64,000 nt of DNA, from the NCBI RefSeq assembly GCF_005222705.1, contig NZ_STGF01000006.1, forward strand, positions 62,001 to 126,000, in the 5' to 3' direction. Under the pieces are notes generated by a model. It saw only the letters and a program-made list of their open reading frames with translations, searched no databases and was not told where the DNA came from. This stretch comes from Paenibacillus sp. SY21-1 (GTDB lineage: Bacteria; Bacillota; Bacilli; Paenibacillales; Paenibacillaceae). A program made the translations under genes and the position numbers. Of this stretch, positions 8,343 through 15,906 are shown one piece after another. Each line of letters opens with the position of its first letter. Within the stretch, counting starts at the first letter, position 1.

Positions 8343-8861
8343 TCATGCATTCACAGTTTCCGGTCTCAAGATTTGCAGGGGCGGTGGAACAAGCCAGCCT
8401 TTGTTTTTATTCAATTCAAGTATTTTAACCCCTAAAGCTGTTTTGGACATGTGATATTTTGCGAATAAGGCTCCGATGTCTTCTCTTATCGATTGCCCCA
8501 TAGCTTGGCTGCAAGCTACAAGCCCTGCAGAAACATCGGTTGACAAGGCTGCTGCTATTTCCTGATCACTTAAACGGGCTCCGACCGGGATATCCTCCAG
8601 CTTTGCTTCAGGTCGTTCAGGCATCGCCGGCATCGATGCCAAACCGTTATCAACTAATAACGTGTCCAGTTCTTTCATTTCAATTCGGGCTTGATCGATA
8701 AGCGCTTCAAGCAGCTTCTTTAAGTCCTTGTCGCCAGCATGATTCAGGTAAGCTTGGTAAAAAGATATGGCTCCCTTGGCTGCCGCTGAAGCCTGCCATA
8801 CAACAAAGATTTCCCCGTAGTGCATAGGCTCATCTTTTGGATTTCCGCTTAAAATTCCCAT
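8343..8861 (-). CDS. DUF3231 family protein
   Basis: A 172-residue, mostly helical soluble protein that matches the DUF3231 family of Bacillales by its opening (GILSGNPKDEPMHYGEIFVVW) and by the repeated four-helix, ferritin-like pattern, here one copy rather than the two found in the ~330-residue members. Conserved His/Glu positions are limited (HYGE near residue 14), so metal binding is not claimed. The function of the family is unknown; some members are sporulation-expressed. A perfect terminator hairpin lies 9 bp past the stop. A WGxxGxxG protein gene lies upstream on the same strand, 46 bp away, so the two may be co-transcribed. Confidence 0.75.
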   Translation of the reverse strand: MGILSGNPKDEPMHYGEIFVVWQASAAAKGAISFYQAYLNHAGDKDLKKLLEALIDQARIEMKELDTLLVDNGLASMPAMPERPEAKLEDIPVGARLSDQEIAAALSTDVSAGLVACSQAMGQSIREDIGALFAKYHMSKTALGVKILELNKNKGWLVPPPLQILRPETVNA

Positions 8862-8907
8862 TTCTTCTCTCCTCTTCTTGATGGTTTATTTCTTATCGCC
8901 CGTTTAT

Positions 8908-9138
8908 TTATTTGGCATGATCGCGGTTGCGTTCCCGATTTCTTGCGCCAGCTAACCCGAATAATCCAAGCAAGCCTAGCCAGCCCCAATCGAAGCCATC
9001 ATCATCGGCTGTTGTTGTCGCATTCGTCCTGTAATTGCTGGCTGTCGCTGAGCGATCAAGGCTGTCGGCAGATGCAGGTGAGGCTGATCCTAACATTAAA
9101 AAAACAGTCAACCCAATCAATAATTTCATTCGTTTCAT
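8908..9138 (-). CDS. WGxxGxxG family small secreted/membrane protein
   Basis: A 76-residue protein with a classical signal peptide (MKRMKLLIGLTVFLMLGSA, cleavage likely after ASPASA) and a C-terminal hydrophobic segment starting with the family signature WGWLGLLGLFGLAG, ending in an Arg-rich tail (RNRERNRDHAK). I place the start at 9138 because AAAGGAGC lies 6 nt upstream; the frame is open further but those residues are not signal-like. The signature, short hydrophobic stretch and basic tail resemble sorting tags, and in Bacillales such small proteins are common near sporulation genes. Function is unknown. Confidence 0.75.
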   Translation of the reverse strand: MKRMKLLIGLTVFLMLGSASPASADSLDRSATASNYRTNATTTADDDGFDWGWLGLLGLFGLAGARNRERNRDHAK

Positions 9139-9338
9139 GTGCAAGCTCCTTTGCATGTGTGTGATCAATCGCGCTTTATTATGGGTTAAAATGCTCGAAC
9201 TATTCTTAAGCTTTAATGGATAAGCTTGGTGGTTGTTGGTTGGTTTTATTTTGACAGGAAGGCGCTGTATAACCCTGAATGCCGTGAACCAATAATAGCA
9301 GCAAACCATTATGAATTTCAGATTGGAGCACACAAGGA

Positions 9339-10544
9339 ATGGATAAGAAAAATGGGACTTTAGCAGCTCTGGCTACAATCCCGTTAATGATGACGCTCGC
9401 CAATTCCATGCTGATACCGGTATTGCCGCTTTTGCAGAAAACGCTGGGCATCACGGACGTACAGACTAGTCTCATCATTACGGTATACGCAGGAATATCC
9501 ATCCTCTGCATCCCCCTTGCAGGTTACTTGTCCGATCGTTACGGTAGAAAAAAGATCATTATGTTCGGGCTATCCATTGCGGCTATCGGTGGAGCCGTCT
9601 CAGGCTTTGGAGCATGGCTGCTATCTGACAACGTCTACTGGGTCATATTGGCCGGACGCTTCATACAGGGCATTGGTGCGGCAGGGGCCTTCCCTATCGT
9701 GCTTCCCCTCGTCGGCGACTTGTATAAAAGCGATGATGAAGCGAGCAGCTCGCTTGGCATTATTGAAACGTCCAATACTTTCGGAAAAGTGATAAGTCCT
9801 ATCCTTGGTTCGGCGCTTGCTATGGCAGTATGGTTTCTGCCGTTAGCCATTATCCCAATCTTCTCCCTGATATCGATTGTTGCCGTTGCTATTCTCGTGA
9901 AAGCCCCGAAGCAAGACAGCAATAAAGCGACCGGCTTTCAAGCTTTCCTTCATTCCATTAAAGAAACGTTAACGCAGAAAGGCCGCTGGTTGTACGGCAT
10001 ATTTTTTGTAGGCTGCATGGCGATGCTGATCATGTTCGGATTTTTATATTTCCTGTCCAACATGCTGGAATCCCGGTATCATATCAAGAACATTTACAAA
10101 GGGCTCGTCCTTGCGATACCATTATTTGCAATATGTTTATCCTCTTTTGTAACCGGAAAAATAATCGGCAAAAATAAAGTGTTAATGAAATGGATCACGG
10201 TAACCGGCTTCTTGCTTTTAACAGTGATGATGTTATTATGCGGCTTTATGCCTAACGCTTCCCTTGTAATTCTTATTCTCTATCAGTTTCTGGGGGGCAT
10301 TGGCATTGGATTGGCGCTTCCGAGCTTGGATGCTTTAATTACAGAAGGAATTGCAAAGAAAGAGAGGGGGACCATAACGGCCCTTTACAGCAGCGCCAGA
10401 TTCATTGGGGTCGCAGGCGGTCCTTTAATCGCGTCCACCTTAATGGACCGTGAAAGATGGCTTTTTTATTTGTTTACCGCTATCGGAATGATTTGTTGTT
10501 TGATGATGAAGATTGCCGTTACGCCTGAAAAAAATGCAATGTAA
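9339..10544 (+). CDS. MFS drug-type transporter, 12 TMS
   Basis: A 401-residue major facilitator of the DHA1 type. Motif A is GYLSDRYGRKKIIMFG (about residues 62-77), and the N-domain continues with GRFIQGIGAAGAFPIVLPLV. The second-half equivalent is weak, as is usual. Overall it is like Bmr/YmfD-type exporters of Bacillus, which pump drugs or siderophores, but the substrate cannot be read from sequence. A GGAG lies 9 nt upstream of the ATG. It is divergent from the WGxxGxxG gene. Immediately downstream is a fragment of a metallo-hydrolase gene, so the region has been rearranged. Confidence 0.85.
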   Translation: MDKKNGTLAALATIPLMMTLANSMLIPVLPLLQKTLGITDVQTSLIITVYAGISILCIPLAGYLSDRYGRKKIIMFGLSIAAIGGAVSGFGAWLLSDNVYWVILAGRFIQGIGAAGAFPIVLPLVGDLYKSDDEASSSLGIIETSNTFGKVISPILGSALAMAVWFLPLAIIPIFSLISIVAVAILVKAPKQDSNKATGFQAFLHSIKETLTQKGRWLYGIFFVGCMAMLIMFGFLYFLSNMLESRYHIKNIYKGLVLAIPLFAICLSSFVTGKIIGKNKVLMKWITVTGFLLLTVMMLLCGFMPNASLVILILYQFLGGIGIGLALPSLDALITEGIAKKERGTITALYSSARFIGVAGGPLIASTLMDRERWLFYLFTAIGMICCLMMKIAVTPEKNAM

Positions 10545-10578
10545 CGAGGAATAACGGATGGAGCAAGGGTATTGGTAA

Positions 10579-10779
10579 AACGGCCCACCAAAGTATTTCA
10601 CTACGGATTGGGATGCGGCAGAGGAGTCGGTGAAAAAGCTGGCTGCGCTTAAACCGGAGCTGGCCATTACAGGTCTTGACTATCCCATGGAAGGCGGGGA
10701 GCTTCATGAGCAATTGCATAGGCTGGCGATGCAATTCAACGAAATGACCGTTCCAACGCAAGCGCGATATTTAAATTAA
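10579..10779 (+). pseudogene. MBL-fold metallo-hydrolase, C-terminal fragment
   Basis: A 66-codon open frame with no start codon and no ribosome binding site, beginning right after an in-frame stop at 10576. The peptide (PPKYFTTDWDAAEESVKKLA, then LKPELAITGLDYPMEGGELH and a PTQARYLN end) is the usual C-terminal end of the YflN-like metallo-beta-lactamase hydrolases, whose catalytic HxHxDH domain is absent. It is therefore a leftover from a deletion that removed the N-terminal three quarters. A terminator that probably served the intact gene still follows at 10788. Confidence 0.65.
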
Positions 10780-10787
10780 CGTCAATT

Positions 10788-10823
10788 AGGCTGGGCATGA
10801 AGCAGTTCGTTGCCCAGCCTTAT
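10788..10823 (+). terminator. Rho-independent terminator
   Basis: AGGCTGGGCA (10788-10797) pairs perfectly with TGCCCAGCCT (10811-10820), followed by TTATTAG. Confidence 0.7.
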
Positions 10824-10865
10824 TAGCTTGTCTTTCTGCTCACGGGGTAAACTTACAAGAGTGGG

Positions 10866-11030
10866 TTATTCCATCTCTTCAAGCTTAGTAACGTGATGCT
10901 CAACCGAATGCTCCCATCCACTCCCCGACGTCCAAGTCACAACTACCTTATTGGCAGCTACGGATTGAACGCTTCCAGGCCGATATCTGCTCGGGAATCC
11001 CCGAGGCTTGACTATATCGCCTTTTTTCAT
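10866..11030 (-). CDS. Small protein coupled to Ku-ligase operon (54 aa)
   Basis: A 54-residue protein. Its ATG overlaps the TGA stop of the DNA ligase gene (ATGA at 11027-11030), so it would be translated by re-initiation from the ligase. It begins MKKGDIVKPRGFPSRYRPGS, continues with a short beta-rich core (VVVTWTSGSGW) and ends in an acidic helix (HVTKLEEME). The pattern of small beta strands and the opening KGDIVKPR recall KOW/SH3-like or Tudor-like small barrels, which bind nucleic acid or proteins, but I do not recognise a family. Position as the third gene of an end-joining operon suggests a role with Ku or the ligase; this is inference. Confidence 0.6.
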   Translation of the reverse strand: MKKGDIVKPRGFPSRYRPGSVQSVAANKVVVTWTSGSGWEHSVEHHVTKLEEME

Positions 11031-11908
11031 TTTTCAGCTCCGAACCCAAGTAATTTAGGCTGTCTCAGCAAGCCATTTTCACTGAATTCCAATGCTGTAA
11101 CGCGGCAAGGAAAGGGGACGGCCAGCCAAGCGACATCATGCCACTTCTTGGGTTCAGCAAAAGGGTTGCCGCCCGGATGCTCCCGGGCAAACTGCTCAAG
11201 CACCGCTTTCGCGGCATTATCCAGCCCCGAAACATGACCGATGTATTTGCCTTCATATTGTAATACGAGGCTGGATACGCGTCCCTCATTTAGCTTGATG
11301 CCAACAACGTTAGCCGTAATGCGTAATTCTTTACGTTTTTTTAACCATAGTCCTTTATGTCGTTTGCCCTCAAGATATGGTGAATCAAGGCGCTTGCTTA
11401 TGATGCCCTCCCAGCCTCTGTCATTCAGCCACTCCCATAACGCCACTCCGTCCGACATTAAATCCGTGACCATTACGCGGGAATTGTTCTTCGGCATTGC
11501 GGCTGCAAGCCTTTTGTAACGCTCCTCAAAGGGCAGCATGCGGATGTCCTTCCCATCGTCGTAAAGGAGATCAAAAGCGACGAAAATAAGGGAATCGTCG
11601 GATTTGATTTTATTGACGCTGCCTTTGACTTTTGAAAAGTTGGGCCTCAATCCGTCGAAATAGCAAATTTCCCCATCGAGCATGCAGGGGCCGATTCGAA
11701 GTTTTTGCAGCAGCTGACCGATTTCCGGAAATCGGTCGTCTTTTGGTTCCAGACGTCGATTGAAAATTTCAACGCCACCGTTACCGTCCAAGCGGACAAT
11801 CGTTCTTACGCCGTCCCATTTGATCTGATAGCCCCACCCCGACCCCGTCGGAATGTCTGGAGAAGTGATAGGAGCCATTGGGACAGAAGGGAGGAGCATC
11901 TGCGTCAT
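11027..11908 (-). CDS. ATP-dependent DNA ligase, LigD ligase-domain type
   Basis: A 293-residue ATP-dependent ligase for non-homologous end joining. The nucleotide-binding motif I is YQIKWDGVR, with Lys30 as the AMP acceptor; later motifs include MLDGEICYFDG (motif III region) and EGIISKRLDSPYLEG (motif IV), then WLKKRK (motif V). The C-terminal OB fold begins around residue 190 (LRITANVVGIKLNEGRV). Only the ligase part of LigD is present; the polymerase domain found in Bacillus subtilis YkoU is absent here and no separate polymerase gene is nearby. Its ATG overlaps the Ku stop codon (ATGA), so Ku and ligase are produced together, as expected for partners acting at DNA breaks, probably in germinating spores. 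Confidence 0.88.
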   Translation of the reverse strand: MTQMLLPSVPMAPITSPDIPTGSGWGYQIKWDGVRTIVRLDGNGGVEIFNRRLEPKDDRFPEIGQLLQKLRIGPCMLDGEICYFDGLRPNFSKVKGSVNKIKSDDSLIFVAFDLLYDDGKDIRMLPFEERYKRLAAAMPKNNSRVMVTDLMSDGVALWEWLNDRGWEGIISKRLDSPYLEGKRHKGLWLKKRKELRITANVVGIKLNEGRVSSLVLQYEGKYIGHVSGLDNAAKAVLEQFAREHPGGNPFAEPKKWHDVAWLAVPFPCRVTALEFSENGLLRQPKLLGFGAEK

Positions 11909-12744
11909 GAGACATTACCTGTTGCTTTATTGGCGCGCTTACGCTTAGGGGCAGCGGGCGTTGAAGCCGGCTTGGTCGCTTCAAGACTCGCTTGCAAAGC
12001 TGCCATTAGATCAATGACATTCGTTTTTCCGGTTTCACCGGGAGAGCTTACGATATCCACGCTTTCTCCAGTTATTTTATTCTGGATCAGCTCCATCAGC
12101 GCGATGCGGTAATCGTCTGTGTACTTGCTTGCATCAAAGGGCTCGCTAAGCTGGGCAATCAGCATTTTAGCCATTTCAAGCTCCTTTTCGCTTACGGTGG
12201 TTTGGCTTGGAAGGTTGGGAACCTGCTTGATGGACCTGATTTCATCAGGATAAAACATCGTTTCCAGACAAAGACAGTTATCCACTACACGTACAGCAGC
12301 CAGACTGCTCTTGCTTCTGATTGAAATTTTGGCAATACCGATCTTGCCCGTTTGCTTAATCGCCTCCATTAATAGGCTATATGCCCCAGCACCCGTCATA
12401 TCAGGTGAAAGATAATAAGCTTTTTGATAGTAGACCGGATCAATTTCCGATTGATGGACAAAGTCCAGAATATTGATGATCTTGGAGGACTCCGGTTTTA
12501 TGGCCTCCAACTCCTCCTCCTTTACGACGACAAACTTCCCTTTTTCATATTCGAATCCCTTCACAATTTCCTCGGGGCCAATTTCCTTTTGGCAGTGCCG
12601 ACACGTTTTCTCGTAGTTAATGGGATGGCCGCAGTCTTTGTGAAGACTCCGGAAGAATATGTCCTTGTCTTCCGTTGCCGAGTGCATTTTAACCGGTACG
12701 TGAACCAGCCCGAAACTGATAGCGCCTTTCCATACGGTATGCAT
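11905..12744 (-). CDS. ku: Non-homologous end joining protein Ku
   Basis: A 279-residue bacterial Ku that binds DNA ends as a homodimeric ring and recruits the ligase encoded next. The start MHTVWKGAISFGLVHVPVKM is nearly invariant in the family, and GGAGGT lies upstream of the ATG at 12744; a longer frame to 12759 would put that site inside the gene. Internal marks are the Cys/His cluster CGHPINYEKTCRHCQKEI and KGFEYEKGKFVVVKEEELEA. The C-terminus ends in a Lys/Arg-rich tail (PKRKRANKATGNVS) typical of Ku proteins that slide on DNA. The stop overlaps the ligase start. Confidence 0.93.
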   Translation of the reverse strand: MHTVWKGAISFGLVHVPVKMHSATEDKDIFFRSLHKDCGHPINYEKTCRHCQKEIGPEEIVKGFEYEKGKFVVVKEEELEAIKPESSKIINILDFVHQSEIDPVYYQKAYYLSPDMTGAGAYSLLMEAIKQTGKIGIAKISIRSKSSLAAVRVVDNCLCLETMFYPDEIRSIKQVPNLPSQTTVSEKELEMAKMLIAQLSEPFDASKYTDDYRIALMELIQNKITGESVDIVSSPGETGKTNVIDLMAALQASLEATKPASTPAAPKRKRANKATGNVS

Positions 12745-12930
12745 TGTAGAAACCTCCATTTTTTTATGTAGTGTTGCCAGCTACCGGGAATTAAACTCTA
12801 AAAAGGGCTGCTAAATTGAAGCGATATTTGACGAGGAGGAGGACGGGCAGGAGGCTTATCGGGCGGCCGCGGCTGGACGATAAGCAAATGTGACAATATA
12901 TATACGAATATATTCAGCCTATGGGATATG

Positions 12931-12939
12931 TGATAAAAT
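12931..12939 (+). promoter_or_regulatory. Possible extended -10 promoter of the acetate transporter gene
   Basis: TGATAAAAT fits an extended -10 (TGnTAAAAT) 45 bp upstream of the ATG at 12984. No convincing -35 box is seen. Confidence 0.35.
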
Positions 12940-12983
12940 AGGTCGTCAAAATGATTTTCTACACATCGGAGGCTTCCTAGTTT

Positions 12984-13601
12984 ATGACATCCCAGTCTCA
13001 CCACACAGTCAAAATCGCAACAGCAGACCCTAGCGCAATCGGTTTGTTCGGTCTGGCCATCGTGACAATAGTCGCTTCTTCGCAAAAGCTGGGCATTACA
13101 ACGGGATTCGGTTACGTCATTCCTTGGGCTATTTTTCTCGGCGCTTTTGCACAGCTGCTAGCCTGCCTTCAAGATGCCAAGCATAACAACACGTTTGGAA
13201 TGACAGCCTTTGGCGCTTATGCTTTCTTTTGGTTCGGAATGGCGTCAAGCTGGTTAATGAAGCTGGGGGTTTTTGGGCCGGAGCTGGCCGCTGGACTTGA
13301 TGTGAAGCAGCTGGCGTTTGTGTTTGCCGGCTATCTGATTTTTACGCTCTTTATGACGATAGGAGCAATGGAAACAAATAAGGTGCTGTTCGTTATTTTT
13401 GTGTTAATCGATTTTTTGTTTATTGGATTAAGCTTGGATTCCTTCGGCGTCGGGAACGGCGTTTTTCACTCGCTGGCGGCTTACTCCGAGCTGGCAATCG
13501 CCCTTGTATCCTTCTATGGATGCGGCGCAGCCGTATTGAACACGCACTTTGGACGGAGTTTTCTGCCTGTTGGCGGGCCATTCCGCATTTTCAAAAAATA
13601 A
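12984..13601 (+). CDS. Acetate uptake transporter, GPR1/FUN34/YaaH (SatP) family
   Basis: A 205-residue membrane protein with six predicted helices. The family signature near the N-terminus, NPAPLGLFGF in typical members, appears as DPSAIGLFGLAIVT (residues 15-28). The middle loop KHNNTFGMTAFGAYAFFW matches the second conserved block with the GxxFGxYGxFW pattern. Family members import acetate or succinate with protons, or exchange them. It is divergent from the Ku operon, with about 240 bp between the starts. A strong terminator follows after the stop. The assignment to the family is firm; acetate as substrate is by analogy. Confidence 0.87.
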   Translation: MTSQSHHTVKIATADPSAIGLFGLAIVTIVASSQKLGITTGFGYVIPWAIFLGAFAQLLACLQDAKHNNTFGMTAFGAYAFFWFGMASSWLMKLGVFGPELAAGLDVKQLAFVFAGYLIFTLFMTIGAMETNKVLFVIFVLIDFLFIGLSLDSFGVGNGVFHSLAAYSELAIALVSFYGCGAAVLNTHFGRSFLPVGGPFRIFKK

Positions 13602-13674
13602 ACGCTTGATGATCGATAAGAAGTCCGCCCGTCTTGGGAGCGGGTCTTCTAATCGGTTCGTCATAAGCTGAGCG

Positions 13675-13726
13675 AAGCCCGCAGGAGCGGTACGGTCAAA
13701 CGTGCCCGTTCAGCGGGCTTTTTTTG
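13675..13726 (+). terminator. Rho-independent terminator after the acetate transporter
   Basis: AAGCCCGC (13675-13682) pairs with GCGGGCTT (13713-13720), followed by seven T. A weaker hairpin at 13618-13650 (AGAAGTCCGCCC with GAGCGGGTCTTCT) precedes it. Confidence 0.8.
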
Positions 13727-13832
13727 CATATATATGCCTTTAGCTCTGTAGGAATGGCTTGAAGTCGCCATCTTGTTTATACTTAATTATAGAACAGCTT
13801 CCTAACAACTACACGGATAGAAGGGTGAAAAA

Positions 13833-14399
13833 ATGGAACAGAATCTTGCCTTTCGCACGGCGGAAGAAACGGACGCGCAGGAGCTGGCAGCTATCTATGC
13901 TCCCTATGTGACAGATACGGCTATAACCTTTGAATACACGGTGCCTGCTGTTGAAGAGTTTGCGAGCCGGATACGACATACGCTGCAAAGATACCCCTAT
14001 CTTGTAGCCATACGAGACGGGCAAATTTGCGGATTTGCTTACGCTTCTGCCTTTAAAGGCAGAGCCGCCTACGATTGGGCTGTTGAAACAACGGTGTATT
14101 TGCGTCAGAGCAGCCGCGGGGGAGGGGTAGGCAAAGCGCTATACATGGAATTGGAGGGGATGTTGAAGCGGCAGAATGTCTTGAATTTAAACGCGTGTAT
14201 TGCCTATTTGCGTGGGTCCGATGCCCATTTGGATGATGCGAGCGTGCATTTTCACAGTCGTTTGGGCTATAGCAAGGTTGCCCATTTCACCAAGTGCGGC
14301 TATAAATTTGGGACATGGTATGACATGATATGGATGGAGAAAATAATCGGGGAGCACACGGCAGCGCCAAAACCGTTTATACCGTTTGCCGAGCTTTAG
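13833..14399 (+). CDS. GNAT N-acetyltransferase, phosphinothricin acetyltransferase-like
   Basis: A 188-residue acetyltransferase of the Pat/Bar/MnaT (YncA) group. The opening FRTAEETDAQELAAIYAPYV, then ITFEYTVPAVEEFASRI, and AYDWAVETTVYL are characteristic of phosphinothricin or methionine-sulfone acetylases. The acetyl-CoA loop is QSSRGGGVGKALYMEL (around residue 95), the Q/RxxGxG/A motif. The end GYKFGTWYDMIWMEK is also typical. In non-producers these enzymes usually detoxify methionine derivatives or glufosinate-like compounds. AGAAGGG lies upstream of the ATG. It stands alone between terminators, so it is probably monocistronic. Confidence 0.85.
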   Translation: MEQNLAFRTAEETDAQELAAIYAPYVTDTAITFEYTVPAVEEFASRIRHTLQRYPYLVAIRDGQICGFAYASAFKGRAAYDWAVETTVYLRQSSRGGGVGKALYMELEGMLKRQNVLNLNACIAYLRGSDAHLDDASVHFHSRLGYSKVAHFTKCGYKFGTWYDMIWMEKIIGEHTAAPKPFIPFAEL

Positions 14400-15277
14400 C
14401 GTTTCGCGGTATCCCCCGGGCTTGGTGAGTTAAGCTGGCTTTTATACTCCGGGGGCGACCTGTACGATTAGGACTGAACGAATAAATCGAAGCTTCATTA
14501 AATAGAGGAACGGAATCATTGAAGGCTTTGTGCTTCTGCTGCGATTGATGCGAGTGCTCCGCTGGGAAAGTGGCATTCTTTGATGCGAGAGCGTTTAGCA
14601 AAATGATGGTAGATGTTCATTTCGCCCTTGTCGGATCATAGTTGGTCAGAAAAGATAAGATAAACCGGAGCTCGTGGCATCCCGGGGTGAAGCTAATAAG
14701 AAAAGCTACGACAGACCGGAATGGCCCTGCACCATCAATATACTTCATTATGCTACCGTCGAAACGATCAAGTCCACGACCTATTTGGTATCTAATCCCA
14801 TAATATTCATGAGTCTCTCCCTTGAACAGAAGCATGGACATACCTTTCATAAAGGGGAGGCATGTCCGCCAAGTAGCGGCTTGTCTTCCCCTGAGCGCAC
14901 TAAATCCATGGATTCAATAAGCCGATTGGCCCAACCACATGTTCTTGAGGTCACTGTATTCCTGCCAGCGCCAGAAAATAGGGAAGCTCTCTACATGACT
15001 TCGTAATGAGTGGTAAGTATCCTTTTGTTATCGTATCCCCTAAACAATTGTCATTGTTCAAGCATACTGTCCGCCTATGCGAATGAATGAATCCTCTCCA
15101 AAAGAGGGGCATGTGCAACGCAGCCTGCTTTTCAGAAGGCAGTGCCCCTTGAAAGTACCGACTTCTTCTAAATGAACCTCCTTATGTTGTTTTTGCTCGA
15201 AGTTATGATACGCCTGTTCATCTGCCCCATTTCCGGGAGCCTCCGGCATAGGACAAGCCCCAGGAAAAAAATGCATA
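14400..15277. other. 880-bp region without a supported gene
   Basis: No frame has a good start, ribosome binding site and protein-like composition. A weak hairpin (CCCCCGG 14413-14419 with CCGGGGG 14449-14455) may end the acetyltransferase mRNA. On the minus strand a Trp-rich frame (near 14700-15000, phrases such as FPIFWRWQEY and GIRYQIGRGLDRFD) is broken by a stop near 14915 and could be a decayed gene that I cannot identify. A long-looped inverted repeat (GGGGCA...TGCCCC) lies near 15102-15154. Confidence 0.5.
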
Positions 15278-15301
15278 GGACAAGCCCCAAGCAAAAAAAA
15301 T
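15246..15301. repeat. Two tandem ~28-bp repeats
   Basis: GCATAGGACAAGCCCCAGG plus an A run (15246-15272) is followed directly by a near copy with GCATAGGACAAGCCCCAAGC plus an A run (15273-15301). On the minus strand each reads as a T run before TGGGGCTTGTCC. The second copy is one arm of the terminator at 15279-15316, so the duplication looks like a copied terminator arm. Confidence 0.6.
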
Positions 15302-15316
15302 GCATGGGGCTTGTTC
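15279..15316 (-). terminator. Terminator of the Gln-rich protein gene
   Basis: On the minus strand GAACAAGCCCCA (from 15316-15305) pairs with TGGGGCTTGTCC (from 15290-15279); the loop holds eight T, and a second T run follows downstream in the repeated unit. Confidence 0.6.
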
Positions 15317-15328
15317 GGTCATTGGCTA

Positions 15329-15667
15329 TTAATGCTGCGCGTATGGGGAAAAGCCGGACGTTTGAGCTTGATTGGCATTCATGTGCAAGGACGCTTGATG
15401 CGATGAGTTGCTAATCTGATTACAAATGCCGGAAATTTGTTGCAGCTGCTGCATAGCTGTCTGATGTCCCTGCAAGGCGGTCTGAATAATATGCGCTGCC
15501 TGCTGCTCGCGTTGAGCAATTTGTTGCAGGAGTGCCGCATTTTCCTGCTCTTGCTTTAATAGCTGTTGATACTGGCCGGATGCCTGCTGAGTTTGCTGCA
15601 TCAACTGCTGAATTAATTGTTCTGCCTGCGCCAAGCTTTGCGTGTTTTGCGGTTCATAAGGGTTCAT
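15329..15667 (-). CDS. Gln-rich helical small protein, unknown function
   Basis: A 112-residue protein with about one quarter Gln, predicted to be a long amphipathic helix or coiled coil (LAQAEQLIQQLMQQTQQASG, then QQLLKQEQENAALLQQIAQR), with a short polar tail ending in FSPYAQH. There is no Cys, signal peptide or membrane segment. AGGAGG lies 7 nt before the ATG, so translation should be strong. I recognise no family; Gln- and His-containing small proteins of this kind are common among spore coat and spore-associated proteins of Bacillales, which is only a suggestion. It is monocistronic, with its own terminator. Confidence 0.7.
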   Translation of the reverse strand: MNPYEPQNTQSLAQAEQLIQQLMQQTQQASGQYQQLLKQEQENAALLQQIAQREQQAAHIIQTALQGHQTAMQQLQQISGICNQISNSSHQASLHMNANQAQTSGFSPYAQH

Positions 15668-15906
15668 TCCATTTCCTCCTAAGTAGGTTTAAAAGACCTG
15701 ATTATTATGAAGAAGCCCCGTTCATATTATGCATCCCCCAAGAAAGGCAAAGAGCAGCCGTCATTGGAACTATGAATAAATCAATAGAATTTCTCTTGAA
15801 CTGCGGTCATTGACGGTGGTTAATCGGGGTGCTAAGGTTGATACAGATTTTAATCCTTATTAGAACGATCGGAATTATTTGATGTGAAAACGGAGCTTGG
15901 AGCTGA

